Assembly: GCF_035593305.1 (NCBI RefSeq)
Contig: NZ_CP141615.1
Span: forward strand, 2,821,722 to 2,885,721
Direction of reading: 5' to 3'
Origin: Limnochorda sp. L945t
Lineage (GTDB): Bacteria; Bacillota; Limnochordia; Limnochordales; Geochordaceae
Length of the DNA: 64,000 nt
Part shown: in pieces, positions 25,490 through 34,154 of the stretch
Layout: each line of letters opens with the position of its first letter
Numbering within the stretch: position 1 is the first letter of the stretch
The notes under the pieces: generated by a model
Database searches by the model: none
What the model saw: the letters and a program-made list of their open reading frames with translations, nothing else
What the model was told of the DNA's origin: nothing
Made by a program: the position numbers and the translations under genes

Positions 25490-26167
25490 TCAGCGCTCCT
25501 TCTCGTCCTCTTCTTCCTCAGCCTCGCGCTTTCTCGTGACCCGCTCCGGCTCGGCCGGCGCCGCCTCGACCGCGGCCGGCTGTGCCTGCTCCTCGGCCGT
25601 GGACCTCGGCACGATCGCGCTCACCAGCACGGTCTCCGGGTCGGTCAGGATGCGCAGCCCCTCAGGGACCGGAAGGTCTGCCACCGTGAGGCTTTGGCCG
25701 GCGTCCAGGGACGCCACGTTGACCGCGAAGTAGGGCGGGATGGCCGTGGGCAAGCACTCCACCTCGATCTCGCGCTCGCCCATGGCCGGCACGAGCCCCC
25801 GCCGCTCGAGCTCCTCGGCCCCCTCCACGAGCACCGGCACCGAGGCCCTGACCGGGCGGTCCATCGGAGGCGCGTAGAAGTCCACGTGGAGGATCTCCCC
25901 GCTCACGGGGTCCCGCTGGACCTCCTTCACCAGCGCCTGGCGCTCCGGCGCCCCATCGACCTCTCCTTCCACCTTCACCCGGATCAGTTTCGCCCGCGAC
26001 CCCTCGGAGCGCAACAGGCGCTCCAGGGCGCGACCGTCCACCTCGATGGGCAGGGACGTCCCGGGACCGTAGAGGCTTCCCGGCACCCGGCCGCTCCGGC
26101 GCAGCTTGCGTGCCGCCCCTTTACCCGTCTGGGTGCGGGACGAGACGGCGATCTCCAGGTCTGCCAC
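25490..26167 (-). CDS. ctc: 50S ribosomal protein L25/Ctc
   Basis: L25 (Ctc) binds 5S rRNA. The 225-aa protein has the N-terminal L25 domain (TGKGAARKLRRSGRVPGSLYGPG ... VKEVQRDPVSGEILHVDFY) and the C-terminal TL5-type domain. It ends with a highly acidic Glu-rich tail of about 15 residues. It lies 4 bases after prs and directly before pth, the usual Firmicute order. Confidence 0.94.
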   Translation of the reverse strand: MADLEIAVSSRTQTGKGAARKLRRSGRVPGSLYGPGTSLPIEVDGRALERLLRSEGSRAKLIRVKVEGEVDGAPERQALVKEVQRDPVSGEILHVDFYAPPMDRPVRASVPVLVEGAEELERRGLVPAMGEREIEVECLPTAIPPYFAVNVASLDAGQSLTVADLPVPEGLRILTDPETVLVSAIVPRSTAEEQAQPAAVEAAPAEPERVTRKREAEEEEDEKER

Positions 26168-26171
26168 GATC

Positions 26172-27182
26172 TCAGGTCACCTCCGCCCGCCTTGCGGCGG
26201 GAGTTGGAATCGTGAAGAGCCGGCTGACGGACTCCTCGGTGAAAATGCTCCGGATGGCCTCGGCGAGCAGGGGCGCCACCGACAGCACCCGCAGGCGGTC
26301 GAAGGCCACCCTGGCGGGCAGGGGAATCGTATCCGTGATCACGACCTCTACGATGGGCGCCGCGGCCATCCGCTCGAAGGCGCCCGGCGAGAAGATCCCG
26401 TGGGTGGCGCACCCGTACACCGCCCGTGCTCCTTCCTCGACCAGCGCGGTCGCCGCCTGGGCCAGCGTGCCGCCGGTGTCAATGATATCATCCACCAGGA
26501 TGGCGGTGTGACCGGCCACGTCGCCGATGACGTGCATGACCTCGGCCACGTTGGGTTCGGGGCGCCGCTTGTCGCAGATCGCCAGCCCGCACCCGAGGCG
26601 CTCGGCCAGTTCACGGGCCCGCACCACGCCGCCCACGTCCGGCGCCACCACCACCGGCGAAGGCAGGTGGAGCGAGGCGAAGTAGTCGGCGAGGATGGGC
26701 AGCGCCTTGAGGTTGTCCACGGGAATGTCGAAAAACCCCTGGATCTGGCCGGCGTGCAGGTCGATGGTCAGCACCCGGTCCGCACCGGCGGCGGCGAGCA
26801 GGTTGGCGAGCAGCTTGGCCGAAATCGGGTCCCTGGCCTGCATCTTCCGGTCCTGACGGGCGTATCCGTAGTACGGGACGACGGCGGCCACCTCTGCGGC
26901 GGAGGCGCGCTTCATGGCGTCGATCATGATGAGGAGTTCCATCACGTTCTCTGCGGGGGCGAACGTGGATTGGATGATGAAGACGTGAGCTCCCCGCACG
27001 CTCTCCAGGATGCGCACGTTGACCTCGCCGTCCCGGAACCGCCCCACCCTCGCGGCTCCGAGGTCGACACCCAGGCAGGCCGCTACGTCCCGGGCCAGCT
27101 GTGGATTGGCGTTGCCGCTGAAGATCCGCAGGCGTTTGTGATGATGATCCAGCCGAGGCTCCAGGGAGGCGCCGTCGATCAT
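26172..27182 (-). CDS. prs: Ribose-phosphate pyrophosphokinase
   Basis: Prs makes PRPP from ribose 5-phosphate and ATP for nucleotide, His and Trp synthesis. The 336-aa protein shows IFSGNANPQLARDVA, FRDGEVNVRILESVRGAHVFIIQS, PYYGYARQDRK, TIDLHAGQIQGFFDIPVDNL and the PRPP-binding VDDIIDTGGTL. The ATG at 27182 overlaps the glmU stop codon (ATGA) and follows GAGGGGGTGG, so the two are translationally coupled. Confidence 0.96.
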   Translation of the reverse strand: MIDGASLEPRLDHHHKRLRIFSGNANPQLARDVAACLGVDLGAARVGRFRDGEVNVRILESVRGAHVFIIQSTFAPAENVMELLIMIDAMKRASAAEVAAVVPYYGYARQDRKMQARDPISAKLLANLLAAAGADRVLTIDLHAGQIQGFFDIPVDNLKALPILADYFASLHLPSPVVVAPDVGGVVRARELAERLGCGLAICDKRRPEPNVAEVMHVIGDVAGHTAILVDDIIDTGGTLAQAATALVEEGARAVYGCATHGIFSPGAFERMAAAPIVEVVITDTIPLPARVAFDRLRVLSVAPLLAEAIRSIFTEESVSRLFTIPTPAARRAEVT

Positions 27183-28411
27183 GCCCTTCCACCCCCTCTG
27201 GGATATCCGCCGGCGTCCGGAAAAGCTACCGCCCCCACCCGCGCGCCCGCCCGAATGCGAGTCCCTCTTGGTGCAATCCAGGCACCGGCACCAACGCGGG
27301 CACCCTTCCCCACCCGGCATTCGACGAGCATCGTGCCTTCTACGACCACGTCATCCTCCAGTTGACAGTCTATCAAAACGGCGCCAGGACCTATCCAGCA
27401 CCGTTCTCCCAGGCGGGTCTCCCCCAAGAGCCAGGCTCCGGCATGCAAGACGCTGTCCCTGCCCACCTCCACCCAGGGATCCACCACGCACGGGGGATCG
27501 CCGGCGAACGTCACGCCCGAGGCCATGAGCCTGCCCCGGGCCGCCCCCCGCAACAACGCCTCCATCTGGTGCAGCTGGCGGCGGTCGTTGACGCCAAGGA
27601 TCTCCTGCGGGTCTTCCACGGGGACGGCCACGACCCCGCCGGCCGGGCTCGCGGCCAGCAAGCCCACCGCGTCGGTGAGATAATACTCGTGCTGAGCGTT
27701 GTCCGGGCGCAGGGCGGCGAGGGCGCGCTCGAGCGCCGGGCGTGCGAAGGCGTAGACGCCCGCGTTGATCTCCCGGATGGCGCGCTGCTCGGGGGTGGCG
27801 TCCCGCTCCTCCACCACGCTCGTGACCCGCTCCGGCTCTCCCGGAGCCCGGATGACGCGCCCGTAACCATGAGGGTCGTCCAGCAGGGCGGTGAGCATGG
27901 CGAGCTCGGCGCCCGCAGCCCGGCGGCGCTCGCAGAGCCGCTGCAGCGTCCCTTCGGAGACGAGGGGCGTATCCGCGTACGAGACCACCACCTCGTCCAC
28001 GGAGGGGGCGAGGTGGGGCAGGGCTTGCAGCACCGCGTGCCCGGTACCCAGTTGGGGTTGCTGGCGCGCGAACGTGACGGCCATGCCCATCCGGCGCGCC
28101 CACCGGCCGAGCTCCGCCTCGACCTGCTCGGCCTCGTGCCCGGTCACCACCACGACCTGAGCCGGCTGCCAGCGGCGGGCGGTCTCCAGCGCGAAGCTCC
28201 CGAGAGGCCTGCCACACAGGGGATGGAGCACCTTGGGCAGGGACGACTTCATGCGGGTGCCCATGCCGGCGGCCAGGAGGACCCACGCGGTGGCCGCGCG
28301 GGACGCTTCGCGTCCCTGTCGGGCGCGAAACGACCCTCCTGACGCGCTCGTTCCTGCCCCCCCGCCCGGTCCTGGCACCCCGACCCCGTCCCGGTGGCTC
28401 ATGGCAGCCAT
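27179..28411 (-). CDS. glmU: GlmU-like UDP-GlcNAc pyrophosphorylase with truncated acetyltransferase domain
   Basis: The N-terminal uridylyltransferase domain is intact: WVLLAAGMGTRMKSSLPKVLHPLCGRP, SYADTPLVSEGTL, DDPHGYGRVIR, INAGVYAF and NDRRQLHQMEALL. The left-handed beta-helix that follows has only about six hexapeptide turns (VDPWVEVGRDSVLHAGAWLLG to RAGARVGAVAF). It stops before the region that holds the acetyltransferase Lys, His and Tyr residues. The protein is about 410 aa, but about 35 are N-terminal extension, so 80-90 residues are missing from the C-terminus (Bacillus GlmU is 456). No remnant follows, because prs overlaps the stop by four bases. It can make UDP-GlcNAc from GlcNAc-1-P but probably not acetylate GlcN-1-P. 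Confidence 0.88.
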   Translation of the reverse strand: MAAMSHRDGVGVPGPGGGAGTSASGGSFRARQGREASRAATAWVLLAAGMGTRMKSSLPKVLHPLCGRPLGSFALETARRWQPAQVVVVTGHEAEQVEAELGRWARRMGMAVTFARQQPQLGTGHAVLQALPHLAPSVDEVVVSYADTPLVSEGTLQRLCERRRAAGAELAMLTALLDDPHGYGRVIRAPGEPERVTSVVEERDATPEQRAIREINAGVYAFARPALERALAALRPDNAQHEYYLTDAVGLLAASPAGGVVAVPVEDPQEILGVNDRRQLHQMEALLRGAARGRLMASGVTFAGDPPCVVDPWVEVGRDSVLHAGAWLLGETRLGERCWIGPGAVLIDCQLEDDVVVEGTMLVECRVGKGARVGAGAWIAPRGTRIRAGARVGAVAFPDAGGYPRGGGRA

Positions 28412-28493
28412 GCCCACGCCGGCCGATCTTCCATGACGCCTTTCATCGGTGCCCTGCATGGTTCGCCGAGCGACGTCGATTTCCTCCGGGCGG

Positions 28494-28528
28494 CAGCAGG
28501 ACCCCCAGGTGGAGCGGGGGTCCTGCTG
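28494..28528 (-). terminator. Hairpin after the spore protein gene
   Basis: A perfect 13-bp stem (CAGCAGGACCCCC / GGGGGTCCTGCTG) with a 9-base loop lies just past the SASP stop codon and before glmU. It lacks a T-tract, so it may stabilise the mRNA end as well as terminate. Confidence 0.55.
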
Positions 28529-28562
28529 TGGTGCCCCAACCGACCAGACCGGGGCTCCAAAC

Positions 28563-28868
28563 TTACCGGTTGTTGGTCTGGGCCGGCTGGGCCGGGTTCT
28601 GGACGGTGAGCGGGTTTTGCAGGGCCTGCTGGAATCCGGCCTTGACACCGGACGTGGCCTGCTCGATGAGCGCCTGCTCGGCCGCCGCGATCATGCGGCG
28701 TACCATGTGACCACCGACGGCGCCCGTCACCCGCGACGGCATGTCGCCCCAGTAGTCGCTCTGAGGTACCTGGACGCCCAGCTCGTTGGCGACTTCGTAC
28801 TTGAACTGGTTGAGGTTGCGGGCCGCGTCCAGGACCAGGGGGCGGTTTCGCTTCTGCCCGAGAGCCAC
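28563..28868 (-). CDS. Alpha/beta-type small acid-soluble spore protein
   Basis: These abundant proteins coat forespore DNA and are degraded at germination. The 101-aa product carries both family signatures: NQFKYEVANELGV, with the GPR protease site, and GAVGGHMVRRMIAAAEQAL. The C-terminus is Asn/Gln-rich. A GTG start follows GGGAGGTGA. A weak forespore-like promoter (CATAG, 18 bases, AAGACTA on the minus strand) and a 7-bp hairpin lie just upstream. It shows the organism makes endospores. Confidence 0.94.
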   Translation of the reverse strand: MALGQKRNRPLVLDAARNLNQFKYEVANELGVQVPQSDYWGDMPSRVTGAVGGHMVRRMIAAAEQALIEQATSGVKAGFQQALQNPLTVQNPAQPAQTNNR

Positions 28869-28980
28869 CGACTCGTCACCTCCCTTGCCCGGGCCTAGTC
28901 TTGGGCAAGGCCGAGGCGCGCTATGGCGAGAGTTGTTTCCGTCCCTGCCAAAAGACCGAGCGCCCGGGCGAGGCGGCGGG

Positions 28981-30252
28981 TCACTTCTCGTACGGCTGGC
29001 CGTCCGCCGCGGGGGGCACGACCCGGCCGACGACGCCGGAAATGGCGATCATGGTCGCGATGTACGGCGCCATCAACAGGAACTCGGAGGGGATGGGCAC
29101 CTGGAGGATCTGCAGCTTGGTTTGCAGCGAGTCGGCAAACCCGAAAACGAGCGAGGAGGCGAAGGCTCCGAACGGTGTCCAGTTACCGAAGATCATGGCG
29201 GCAAGCCCAATGAAGCCGCGCCCTGCCGTCATGACCTCGTCGAAGCGCCCCACGGAGCCAATGGTGAAGTACGCTCCCCCGATGCCTGCTACCATGCCTC
29301 CCAACAGGACGCTCAGGTACCGGGTGCGCCACACGTTGATCCCGAGCGTATCGGCCGCCCTGGGGTGCTCCCCTACGGCCCGCATCCGCAGGCCGAAACG
29401 GGTGCGGAAGAGCAGCACGTGCACCCCGATGACCAGCGCGAGCATGAGGTACGGGATCAGACTGTTCTCGAACAGCACCGGCCCGACGATCGGGATCTTG
29501 ACCAGCCCCGGCACGGCCCAGACCGGTAACGTGCCGGAATTGTTGAGCCACATGTACTTCTCCAGGAAACGGGCGGAGGCGTAGCTCGTCGCGCCGACGG
29601 CGAAGATGTTGATCACCGTGCCGCTCACGATCTGATCGACCCGGTACTTGATGGCGAGCACGCCGTGGACCAGGCCCAGCAAGCCGCCCACGGCGACGGC
29701 GGCCACCAGCGCCAGGTACAGGTTGCCCGTCACGCTCCCGACCACGACGGCCACCATCGCGGCGCTCAACATCATCCCCTCGATGGCGATGTTGATGACC
29801 GCCGCCCTTTCGCACAGCACCCCGCTCAGGGCTCCCAGCGCGATCGGGGTGGCCCGCAACAGCGTGCTCTCCAGCATCCCGAGCAGGTTGAGCGACTGTC
29901 CCTGCACCGCCCAGACCAGGAAGGCCACCACGAAGGCGCTCACGGAAAGCCCGACGACCACCCCGCCGCGAAGCCGCGGCCAGGCCAGGTAGCCGCCTGC
30001 CAACGCCGCGGCGACCGCGGCCAGCACGTATATGGCAGGAGCCGCAGGGATGACCAGATCCGGAAGCTCGACGGCCTGTGTGAACCCGCCGGGATTGAGC
30101 CCGAATACCGCGTCCACCCCGGCCGGGGTCGACCGGCCGAATAGCGCCACGATGGCCGCCGCGATGACGAACGCCACGACGGCAGGCGTGCTGCTTCGCC
30201 GCCCCAGCATGGCCTGCGAGACGGCCGTGGCCGGCGATACCGCAGTGCTCAC
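28981..30252 (-). CDS. Nucleoside-type ABC transporter permease, second subunit
   Basis: This is one of two membrane subunits of a BMP-dependent importer (NupQ/YufQ type). The protein (about 423 aa) has 8-10 hydrophobic segments and the family patterns AVINIAIEGMMLSAAMVAVVVG, GLLGLVHGVLAIKYRVDQIVSGTVINIF, GEHPRAADTLGINV and YFTIGSVGRFDEVMTAGRGFIGLAAMIFGNW. GTG 30252 overlaps the end of the upstream permease gene (GTGA). It has a longer N-terminal hydrophobic region than typical. It is the last gene of a four-gene minus-strand operon. Confidence 0.92.
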   Translation of the reverse strand: MSTAVSPATAVSQAMLGRRSSTPAVVAFVIAAAIVALFGRSTPAGVDAVFGLNPGGFTQAVELPDLVIPAAPAIYVLAAVAAALAGGYLAWPRLRGGVVVGLSVSAFVVAFLVWAVQGQSLNLLGMLESTLLRATPIALGALSGVLCERAAVINIAIEGMMLSAAMVAVVVGSVTGNLYLALVAAVAVGGLLGLVHGVLAIKYRVDQIVSGTVINIFAVGATSYASARFLEKYMWLNNSGTLPVWAVPGLVKIPIVGPVLFENSLIPYLMLALVIGVHVLLFRTRFGLRMRAVGEHPRAADTLGINVWRTRYLSVLLGGMVAGIGGAYFTIGSVGRFDEVMTAGRGFIGLAAMIFGNWTPFGAFASSLVFGFADSLQTKLQILQVPIPSEFLLMAPYIATMIAISGVVGRVVPPAADGQPYEK

Positions 30253-31415
30253 CCTTTCCCCCACCCCCGGGTCAGGACCGGGCCGGCTTCGGCGCGCGTG
30301 CGCAGCCGGTAAAGGGCCCGGATCAGGGCCGGCGCCGCCACGAAGGCGATGATCAGCGCCTGCAGGATGGTGATGATGTCGATGGGAATGCCGGCGACCG
30401 ACTGCATCCGGGTCGCTCCGCTCCGGAGCGTACCGAACAGCAGCGAGGCCAGGATGACCCCCACCGGGTGCGACCCGCCCAGCAGCGCCAGGGCAATGCT
30501 GTCGAACCCGTAGCCCGGGGAGAAGCCCTGCCCCAGCCAGTGATCGACGCCCAGCACCTGGTTGGCCCCTGCCAGGCCTGCCAGCGCCCCGCTGATCGTC
30601 ATGGCCACCACGTAGCTGCGCTCGACGGAGATGCCCGCAGTGCGGGCCGCCGAAGGGTTGACCCCGACGCTGCGCAGCTCGAAGCCGAGCGGCGTGCGCC
30701 ACAGCAGCCACCAGACCACCGCCGCGATCGCCAGCGCCAGGAAGAACCCCACGTGGAACCGGATGGGCGGTGCGAACAGCTGGGGCAGGTAGGCCGAAGG
30801 AAGCACCTCCGGGCTGACGGGCACGAACCCCGGGCTGCCGCCCGGGCCAGGCCGCTTCATGGGCCCGTTGAGCAGCCAGTCGCTCAGGCGGAAGGCCACG
30901 TAGTTCATCATGATCGTGTTGACGACTTCGTGGGCGCCGGTGCGCGCCTTGAGGTACCCGGGGATGGCGGCCCACACCGCCCCGGCGCCGGCGCCGGCCA
31001 GCAAGGCGAGCGGCAGGTGCACGGCCGCCGGCATCCCGCGGACCGCATAGCCCACCCAGACCGAGGCCAGCGCTCCCGCGAAGAGTTGCCCCTCGACCCC
31101 GATGTTGAACAGCCCCGCCCGGAACCCGAGCGCCACCGCCAGGCCCGCCAGGATGTACGGCGTCGCCGTGATCAGGCTCTCCGAGACGGCGTACGGGGAG
31201 CCGAGCGCACCCTCCCACAGCGCCCCGTAGGCGCGCGCCACACTGTGCCACGTGGCGGCGGCCGCCGCCCCCCAACGGGCGGGGCCGGCCGCCCAGGCGC
31301 GCAGCACCTCCAGGTCCGTCACCACGATGATGACGGCGCCCACGACGAGCCCCGTCACGACGGCCAGCACCGGCACCGCCACGGCTCGAGCCGCCTGGAG
31401 CCCCCGCGCCTTCAT
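30249..31415 (-). CDS. Nucleoside-type ABC transporter permease, first subunit
   Basis: The 388-aa protein (NupP/YufP type) has an N-terminal span followed by the core permease: GLAVALGFRAGLFNIGVEGQLFAGALASVWVG, YLKARTGAHEVVNTIMMNYVAF, FELRSVGVNPSAARTAGI and FSPGYGFDSIALALLGGSHPVGVILASLLFG. It overlaps its neighbours on both sides by four bases (ATPase upstream, second permease downstream), showing tight coupling. Confidence 0.93.
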   Translation of the reverse strand: MKARGLQAARAVAVPVLAVVTGLVVGAVIIVVTDLEVLRAWAAGPARWGAAAAATWHSVARAYGALWEGALGSPYAVSESLITATPYILAGLAVALGFRAGLFNIGVEGQLFAGALASVWVGYAVRGMPAAVHLPLALLAGAGAGAVWAAIPGYLKARTGAHEVVNTIMMNYVAFRLSDWLLNGPMKRPGPGGSPGFVPVSPEVLPSAYLPQLFAPPIRFHVGFFLALAIAAVVWWLLWRTPLGFELRSVGVNPSAARTAGISVERSYVVAMTISGALAGLAGANQVLGVDHWLGQGFSPGYGFDSIALALLGGSHPVGVILASLLFGTLRSGATRMQSVAGIPIDIITILQALIIAFVAAPALIRALYRLRTRAEAGPVLTRGWGKG

Positions 31416-32977
31416 GCCGCCGCCCCTGCCATCAGCAGGCCCAAGCGGTGCCGGTCCATCCGCGCGCGGTCCTCGAGCGCCACCACCTGGCCCCGGTACA
31501 TCACGGCGATCCGGTCGGACAGCCCCAGGATCTCCTCGAGCTCCGTAGAGACCAGCACCACGCCGGCGCCGGCCTCCCGCTGGTCCAGGATGCGGCGGTG
31601 GATGTACTCGACCGAGGCCACGTCGAGGCCCCGGGTCGGCTGGGAGGCGAGCAGCAACCGGATGGGCCTGGAAAACTCCCGTGCCATGATGACCTTTTGC
31701 TGGTTACCCCCCGACAGCGCGCTCACCGGCATGTCCACCGACGGGGTGCGGATGTCGAAGGTCCGCACCAGCTCCTCGGCACGCCGGCGCAGGACGTCCA
31801 TGTGCAGCATCCCGCGGCTCGACGCCGGAGGGCGATGGTAGTTGTTGAGGGCCAGATTCTCGTAAATGGGAAAAGGCAAGATGAGCCCGTCCCGCTGGCG
31901 GTCCTCGGGGACGTACGCGACCCCCATCTCCCAGAGGTCCCGCACGCTCAAACCCGCTGTGGAGCGGCCCAGCACGCGGATCTCCCCCGCCGCCACCGGC
32001 CGCAACCGGGCCAGGGCCTCCATCAGCTCGGTCTGCCCGTTGCCCTGCACGCCAGCGATCCCCAGGATCTCGCCTGCCCGCACCTCGAAGCTCACGCCCC
32101 GCACCGTGGCGACGTGCCGGTCGTCGACCACCCACAGGTTGCGCACCGCCAGCACCTCAGCGCCCGGGCGGGCCGGCGGTTTGTCCAGCTCGAGGCTGAC
32201 GGCGCGCCCCACCATCATGGCGGCGAGCTGCGCCTCGTCGCTCCGATCCGGGGTCGTGGCCCCCACGACCCGCCCCTGGCGGAGCACCACGATGCGATCG
32301 GCGATCGCGAGCGCCTCTTTGAGCTTGTGGGTGATGAAGATGACCGAGTGCCCGGCGCGCGCCAGCCCCTCGAGGATGGCGAACAGCTCGTCCACTTCCT
32401 GCGGGGTGAGCACGGCCGTCGGCTCGTCCAGGATCAGCACCCGGGCGCTCCGGTACAGGAGTTTGATGATCTCGACCCGCTGCTGCACGCCCACCGGCAG
32501 GTCCCGCACCAGCGCGCCGGGCTCCACCTGAAGCCCGTAACGCGTCGAGATGTCGGCCACGCGCCGGGCCGCCTCGCGCGCGTCGACGAAAAACCTCCCC
32601 CGCACCGGCTCCGCCCCGAGGACCACGTTTTCGGCCACGGTCATGACGGGGACCAGCATGAAGTGCTGGTGGACCATGCCGATCCCGGCACGCATGGCGT
32701 CCGAGGGGCTGTCGAAGCGGACCCGCCGGCCCGCCACCCGGATCTCCCCCTCGTCGGGAGAGAGCAGGCCGTACAGCACGTTCATCAGGGTCGTCTTGCC
32801 CGCCCCGTTCTCCCCCAGAAGGGCCAGGATCTCTCCCTGGCGGAGCTCCAGGTCGACGTGGTCGTTGGCCACGACGCCCGGGAATCGCTTGACGATGCCT
32901 CGCAGCTGCAGGACGACGTCGCTCAATCTCCCGGCCTCACGATCCGTAGAAGGTGCAACGGGCAGGGGCGGCGGCAC
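31412..32977 (-). CDS. Nucleoside-type ABC transporter ATP-binding protein (double cassette)
   Basis: The 521-aa protein holds two ABC cassettes in tandem. The first has LLGENGAGKTTLMNVLYG (Walker A), GMVHQHFMLVPVMTVAENV, a VGVQQRVEIIKLL signature and VLILDEPTAVLTP. The second has GIAGVQGNGQTELMEAL, LSGGNQQKVIMAREFSRP and LLLASQPTRGLD. The altered Walker B of the second cassette (Ser-Gln in place of Asp-Glu) is usual in this family. The start is uncertain: GTG 32977 sits one base after GGGAGG, and TTG 32926 is an alternative. Confidence 0.93.
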   Translation of the reverse strand: MPPPLPVAPSTDREAGRLSDVVLQLRGIVKRFPGVVANDHVDLELRQGEILALLGENGAGKTTLMNVLYGLLSPDEGEIRVAGRRVRFDSPSDAMRAGIGMVHQHFMLVPVMTVAENVVLGAEPVRGRFFVDAREAARRVADISTRYGLQVEPGALVRDLPVGVQQRVEIIKLLYRSARVLILDEPTAVLTPQEVDELFAILEGLARAGHSVIFITHKLKEALAIADRIVVLRQGRVVGATTPDRSDEAQLAAMMVGRAVSLELDKPPARPGAEVLAVRNLWVVDDRHVATVRGVSFEVRAGEILGIAGVQGNGQTELMEALARLRPVAAGEIRVLGRSTAGLSVRDLWEMGVAYVPEDRQRDGLILPFPIYENLALNNYHRPPASSRGMLHMDVLRRRAEELVRTFDIRTPSVDMPVSALSGGNQQKVIMAREFSRPIRLLLASQPTRGLDVASVEYIHRRILDQREAGAGVVLVSTELEEILGLSDRIAVMYRGQVVALEDRARMDRHRLGLLMAGAAA

Positions 32978-33026
32978 GCCTCCCGTTGACCGAGACGAGC
33001 CCGGCTCCGCCCCTGCCCACGAGCCG

Positions 33027-34067
33027 TCACCGAGAAGCCAGTACCTTGTCGACGCTGATCTCGCCGCTTACCAGCTTCGCCTTGACCTGCTCGAGCTCTT
33101 GCTTCAAAGAGGCGGGCACCTTCTCCTCGTACTCGTGGAACGGTGCGATGCCCACCCCGCCGTTGGCCAGCGTGCCGACGTAGGTGCCGCCCTTGAACGA
33201 CCCGCTCTGGACCGCCTTGATGGCGTCGAAGACGGCCACGTCCATGTTCTTCACGACGCTGGTCAGGTAGGTGCTGCGGTACTCCGGAGCGCTCACGTAC
33301 CAGTCGGTGTCGACGCCGATGATCATCCGCTTGCGGTCCCGGGCGGCCGCCGCCGACCCGAGCCCGACGGGCCCGGCCACGGGCATGACGATGTCGGCGC
33401 CCTCGTCAAACAGCGACTCGGCAAACCGGCGCCCGTCGTCGGTGCTCTCGAAGTTGCCGGTGAACAGGCCCTTGCCGGTGGCGCTGGTCCAGCCCAGCAC
33501 CCGCACGTTCTTCCCCTTCACCTGGTTGTAGTACGTGACCCCGGCCTCGAAACCCCGCATGAAGATGGTGACCGGCGGGATGGCGATCCCTCCGAAGGTC
33601 CCCACCTTCCCCGTCTTGGTCATCCCGGCAGCGAGGTAGCCTGCGAGGAAGGCCGCCTGATCGGTGGCAAAGGTCAGCCCGAGGACGTTGGGCAAAGCCG
33701 GCTCGTAGCTGAAGTCCACGATGGCGAACTTTTGCTGCGGATAGCGCTGCGCGAACTCCTTGGTGGCGTCCCCGAGCAGGAAACCGACCGTGACGATGAG
33801 GTCGTACTTCTGCGAGACGAACTCCTGAATGTTCTTCGCGTAGTCGGTCTGCTGTTGCGACTCCAGGTACCGGCCCTCGACCCCCAGCTTGTCGATGGCC
33901 TCCAGGACGCCCTTCCAGGCCGTGGCATTGAAACTCTTGTCGTCGATCCCTCCGACGTCCGTGACCTGCCCGACCCTGATCTTCGCGGCCGACGCCGACC
34001 CTACCGCCAGCGTCAGGGCCAGGGCCGCCAGGCCCAACGCGCGCAGAAACCGTTTCAACGGCGCCAC
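33027..34067 (-). CDS. BMP-family substrate-binding protein (nucleoside/PnrA type)
   Basis: BMP proteins capture purine nucleosides for the ABC importer encoded downstream. The 346-aa protein has a signal peptide ending SASA near residue 27, then KIRVGQVTDVGGIDDKSFNATAWKGV, YLESQQQTDYAKNIQEFV and KYDLIVTVGFLLGD, all typical. In monoderm Firmicutes it would be a lipoprotein, but here there is no Cys anywhere in the protein, so it must be released as a soluble protein. It is the first gene of the four-gene transporter operon, 49 bases before the ATPase. Confidence 0.94.
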   Translation of the reverse strand: MAPLKRFLRALGLAALALTLAVGSASAAKIRVGQVTDVGGIDDKSFNATAWKGVLEAIDKLGVEGRYLESQQQTDYAKNIQEFVSQKYDLIVTVGFLLGDATKEFAQRYPQQKFAIVDFSYEPALPNVLGLTFATDQAAFLAGYLAAGMTKTGKVGTFGGIAIPPVTIFMRGFEAGVTYYNQVKGKNVRVLGWTSATGKGLFTGNFESTDDGRRFAESLFDEGADIVMPVAGPVGLGSAAAARDRKRMIIGVDTDWYVSAPEYRSTYLTSVVKNMDVAVFDAIKAVQSGSFKGGTYVGTLANGGVGIAPFHEYEEKVPASLKQELEQVKAKLVSGEISVDKVLASR

Positions 34068-34154
34068 CCCTCCCGGCGTTGAACTGGTATCGTGCCAGAG
34101 GCCCGAACCGAAACCCGGAGTTCGCCGGGGAGCGGGTCAACCCCTCTCGGCAGC

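Noticed and set aside
28644-28649. TTGACA on the plus strand
   Set aside because: It is inside the coding region of the SASP gene with no matching -10 and no plus-strand gene downstream.
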